NCBI GenBank assembly: GCA_031279575.1 | Contig: JAITIG010000019.1 | Location: forward strand, 1-5,357 | Direction: 5' to 3' | Origin: Bifidobacteriaceae bacterium | GTDB taxonomy: Bacteria; Actinomycetota; Actinomycetes; Actinomycetales; WQXJ01 | Length of the DNA stretch: 5,357 bases | In this document: positions 4,936-5,357 of the stretch, piece after piece | Layout: the number at the start of each line of letters is the position of its first letter | Numbering within the stretch: the first letter of the stretch is position 1 | The notes under the pieces: model-generated | The model's database searches: none | What the model was told of the DNA's origin: nothing | What the model saw: only the letters and a program-made list of their open reading frames with translations | Position numbers and translations under genes: made by a program

Positions 4936-4951
4936 TGTGATTTGCGCCACA
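4936..4951. promoter_or_regulatory. CRP/GlxR-like site upstream of whiB1
   Basis: TGTGA-TTTGCG-CCACA matches TGTGA-N6-TCACA at 9 of 10 defined positions; the outer arms extend to GTGTG/CACAC at 4935-4952. The site centre lies about 116 bp before the whiB1 ATG. In M. tuberculosis whiB1 is known to be controlled by the cAMP receptor protein Rv3676 through upstream sites, so a functional site is credible. A TTGTCA hexamer on the minus strand (4924-4919) could be a -35 element, but I see no well-spaced -10. Confidence 0.6.
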
Positions 4952-5000
4952 CATTCTGCCCCCCCTGGGGCTGGACCGCAAGAGGTTTGCAACTTTTACT

Positions 5001-5357
5001 TCAGCTTTCCAGCTGGACGGGGTACGATTGCCCGCCCACCACCAGCCGGCCGCGGCCGGGCGGCTCGGGCGCGCGCGGGCCCGCCAACTCCAAGCCCGCC
5101 GCCCGGCCCGGCCCGAAGGCCGCCCCGGCGCCGCCAGGCCGGCTCCACAGCACCACCCCGAGGGGATGGCGGTGGAACAGCTGGGTTGGCGGGCGGAAGG
5201 CCAGGGCGGTGGCCGTGGTGTAGGCGGCCACCAAAACTCCCCGGGCCGGCAAGGCGGCGGGCGGCGGGCCGCCCACCGCCTCGACATCGTCCACCAGCAC
5301 CAGCGCGCCGGTCTCCAGGGCGCTTTGGATCTCGCCCCACTCGCGCCCCGGCCGCCT
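5001..5357 (-). CDS. FtsK/SpoIIIE-type ATPase, C-terminal fragment (cut by window edge)
   Basis: The frame is open to the window end and covers the last 118 residues of a longer protein. It shows a Walker B-like strand, ALVLVDDVEAV, near the start, then RGVLVAAYTTATALAF, LGVVLWSRPG, and the closing PGRGRLVVGGQSYPVQLE. That order (Walker B, a sensor-like strand, a proline-rich segment and a terminal PGRG-x-VQ motif) is what I know from the C-terminal ATPase module of FtsK/SpoIIIE-domain proteins in actinobacteria, including FHA-FtsK fusions and type VII secretion EccC relatives. Such proteins use ATP to move DNA or drive protein export at the membrane. The N-terminal domains that would tell these apart are outside the window. 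The GTG at 5300 is an internal codon, not the start. whiB1 follows 173 bp downstream on the same strand. Confidence 0.65.
   Translation of the reverse strand, partial: RRPGREWGEIQSALETGALVLVDDVEAVGGPPPAALPARGVLVAAYTTATALAFRPPTQLFHRHPLGVVLWSRPGGAGAAFGPGRAAGLELAGPRAPEPPGRGRLVVGGQSYPVQLES

Noticed and set aside
4957..4972. 6C-type small RNA or terminator at the seven-C run
   Set aside because: Only one short GCCCC/GGGGC hairpin is present, with no second C-rich loop and no T-tract; it lies between the FtsK-type gene and the CRP site and is too weak to call.

Overview
The window is very GC-rich (GC at most third codon positions, GTG/TTG start candidates) and carries actinobacterial hallmark genes: a WhiB protein, a PdtaS-type sensor kinase, a DUF2505 protein, a two-domain FKBP lipoprotein and the tail of an FtsK/SpoIIIE-type ATPase. 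It is therefore chromosomal DNA of an Actinomycetota (actinobacterium). I cannot fix the genus. All family calls come from reading the translations by eye; no database was searched.

Layout. (1) Bases 1-383: a broken IS30-family transposase reduced to its N-terminal DNA-binding part. (2) 489-986 (+): a small HemG-like flavodoxin-fold protein, followed by 1120-2061 (+): a secreted lipoprotein with two FKBP domains, the second of which looks catalytically competent. (3) 2097-2190: a 15-bp repeat array with hairpins between two convergent genes. (4) 2180-2671 (-): a DUF2505 (START/SRPBCC-like) protein. (5) 2695-2823: an array of 11- and 14-bp units each starting with GGGG, filling the spacer between two divergent genes. 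(6) 2841-4298 (+): pdtaS, a GAF-PAS-HisKA_2-HATPase sensor kinase. (7) 4299-4578: a gene-free convergent spacer holding a CRP-like palindrome and inverted repeats. (8) 4579-4827 (-): whiB1. (9) 4828-5000: the whiB1 promoter region, with a CRP/GlxR-like site. (10) 5001-5357 (-): the C-terminal end of an FtsK/SpoIIIE-type ATPase cut by the window edge.

How it fits together. The pdtaS/whiB1 pair lies tail to tail as in Mycobacterium tuberculosis (Rv3220c/Rv3219, from memory), so this is a conserved signalling neighbourhood. WhiB1 is an iron-sulfur regulator sensitive to nitric oxide, and mycobacterial PdtaS is reported to respond to NO and copper. The PdtaS here has no cysteine at all, so that sensing chemistry cannot be the same. 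Three CRP-like palindromes occur in the window: before the flavodoxin gene, before whiB1, and just after pdtaS. The main unexplained structure is the set of three unrelated short-repeat arrays in spacers (1077-1104, 2097-2190, 2695-2823). I found no CRISPR array, tRNA, rRNA or complete mobile element, and no clear sign of a wholly new multi-gene system.
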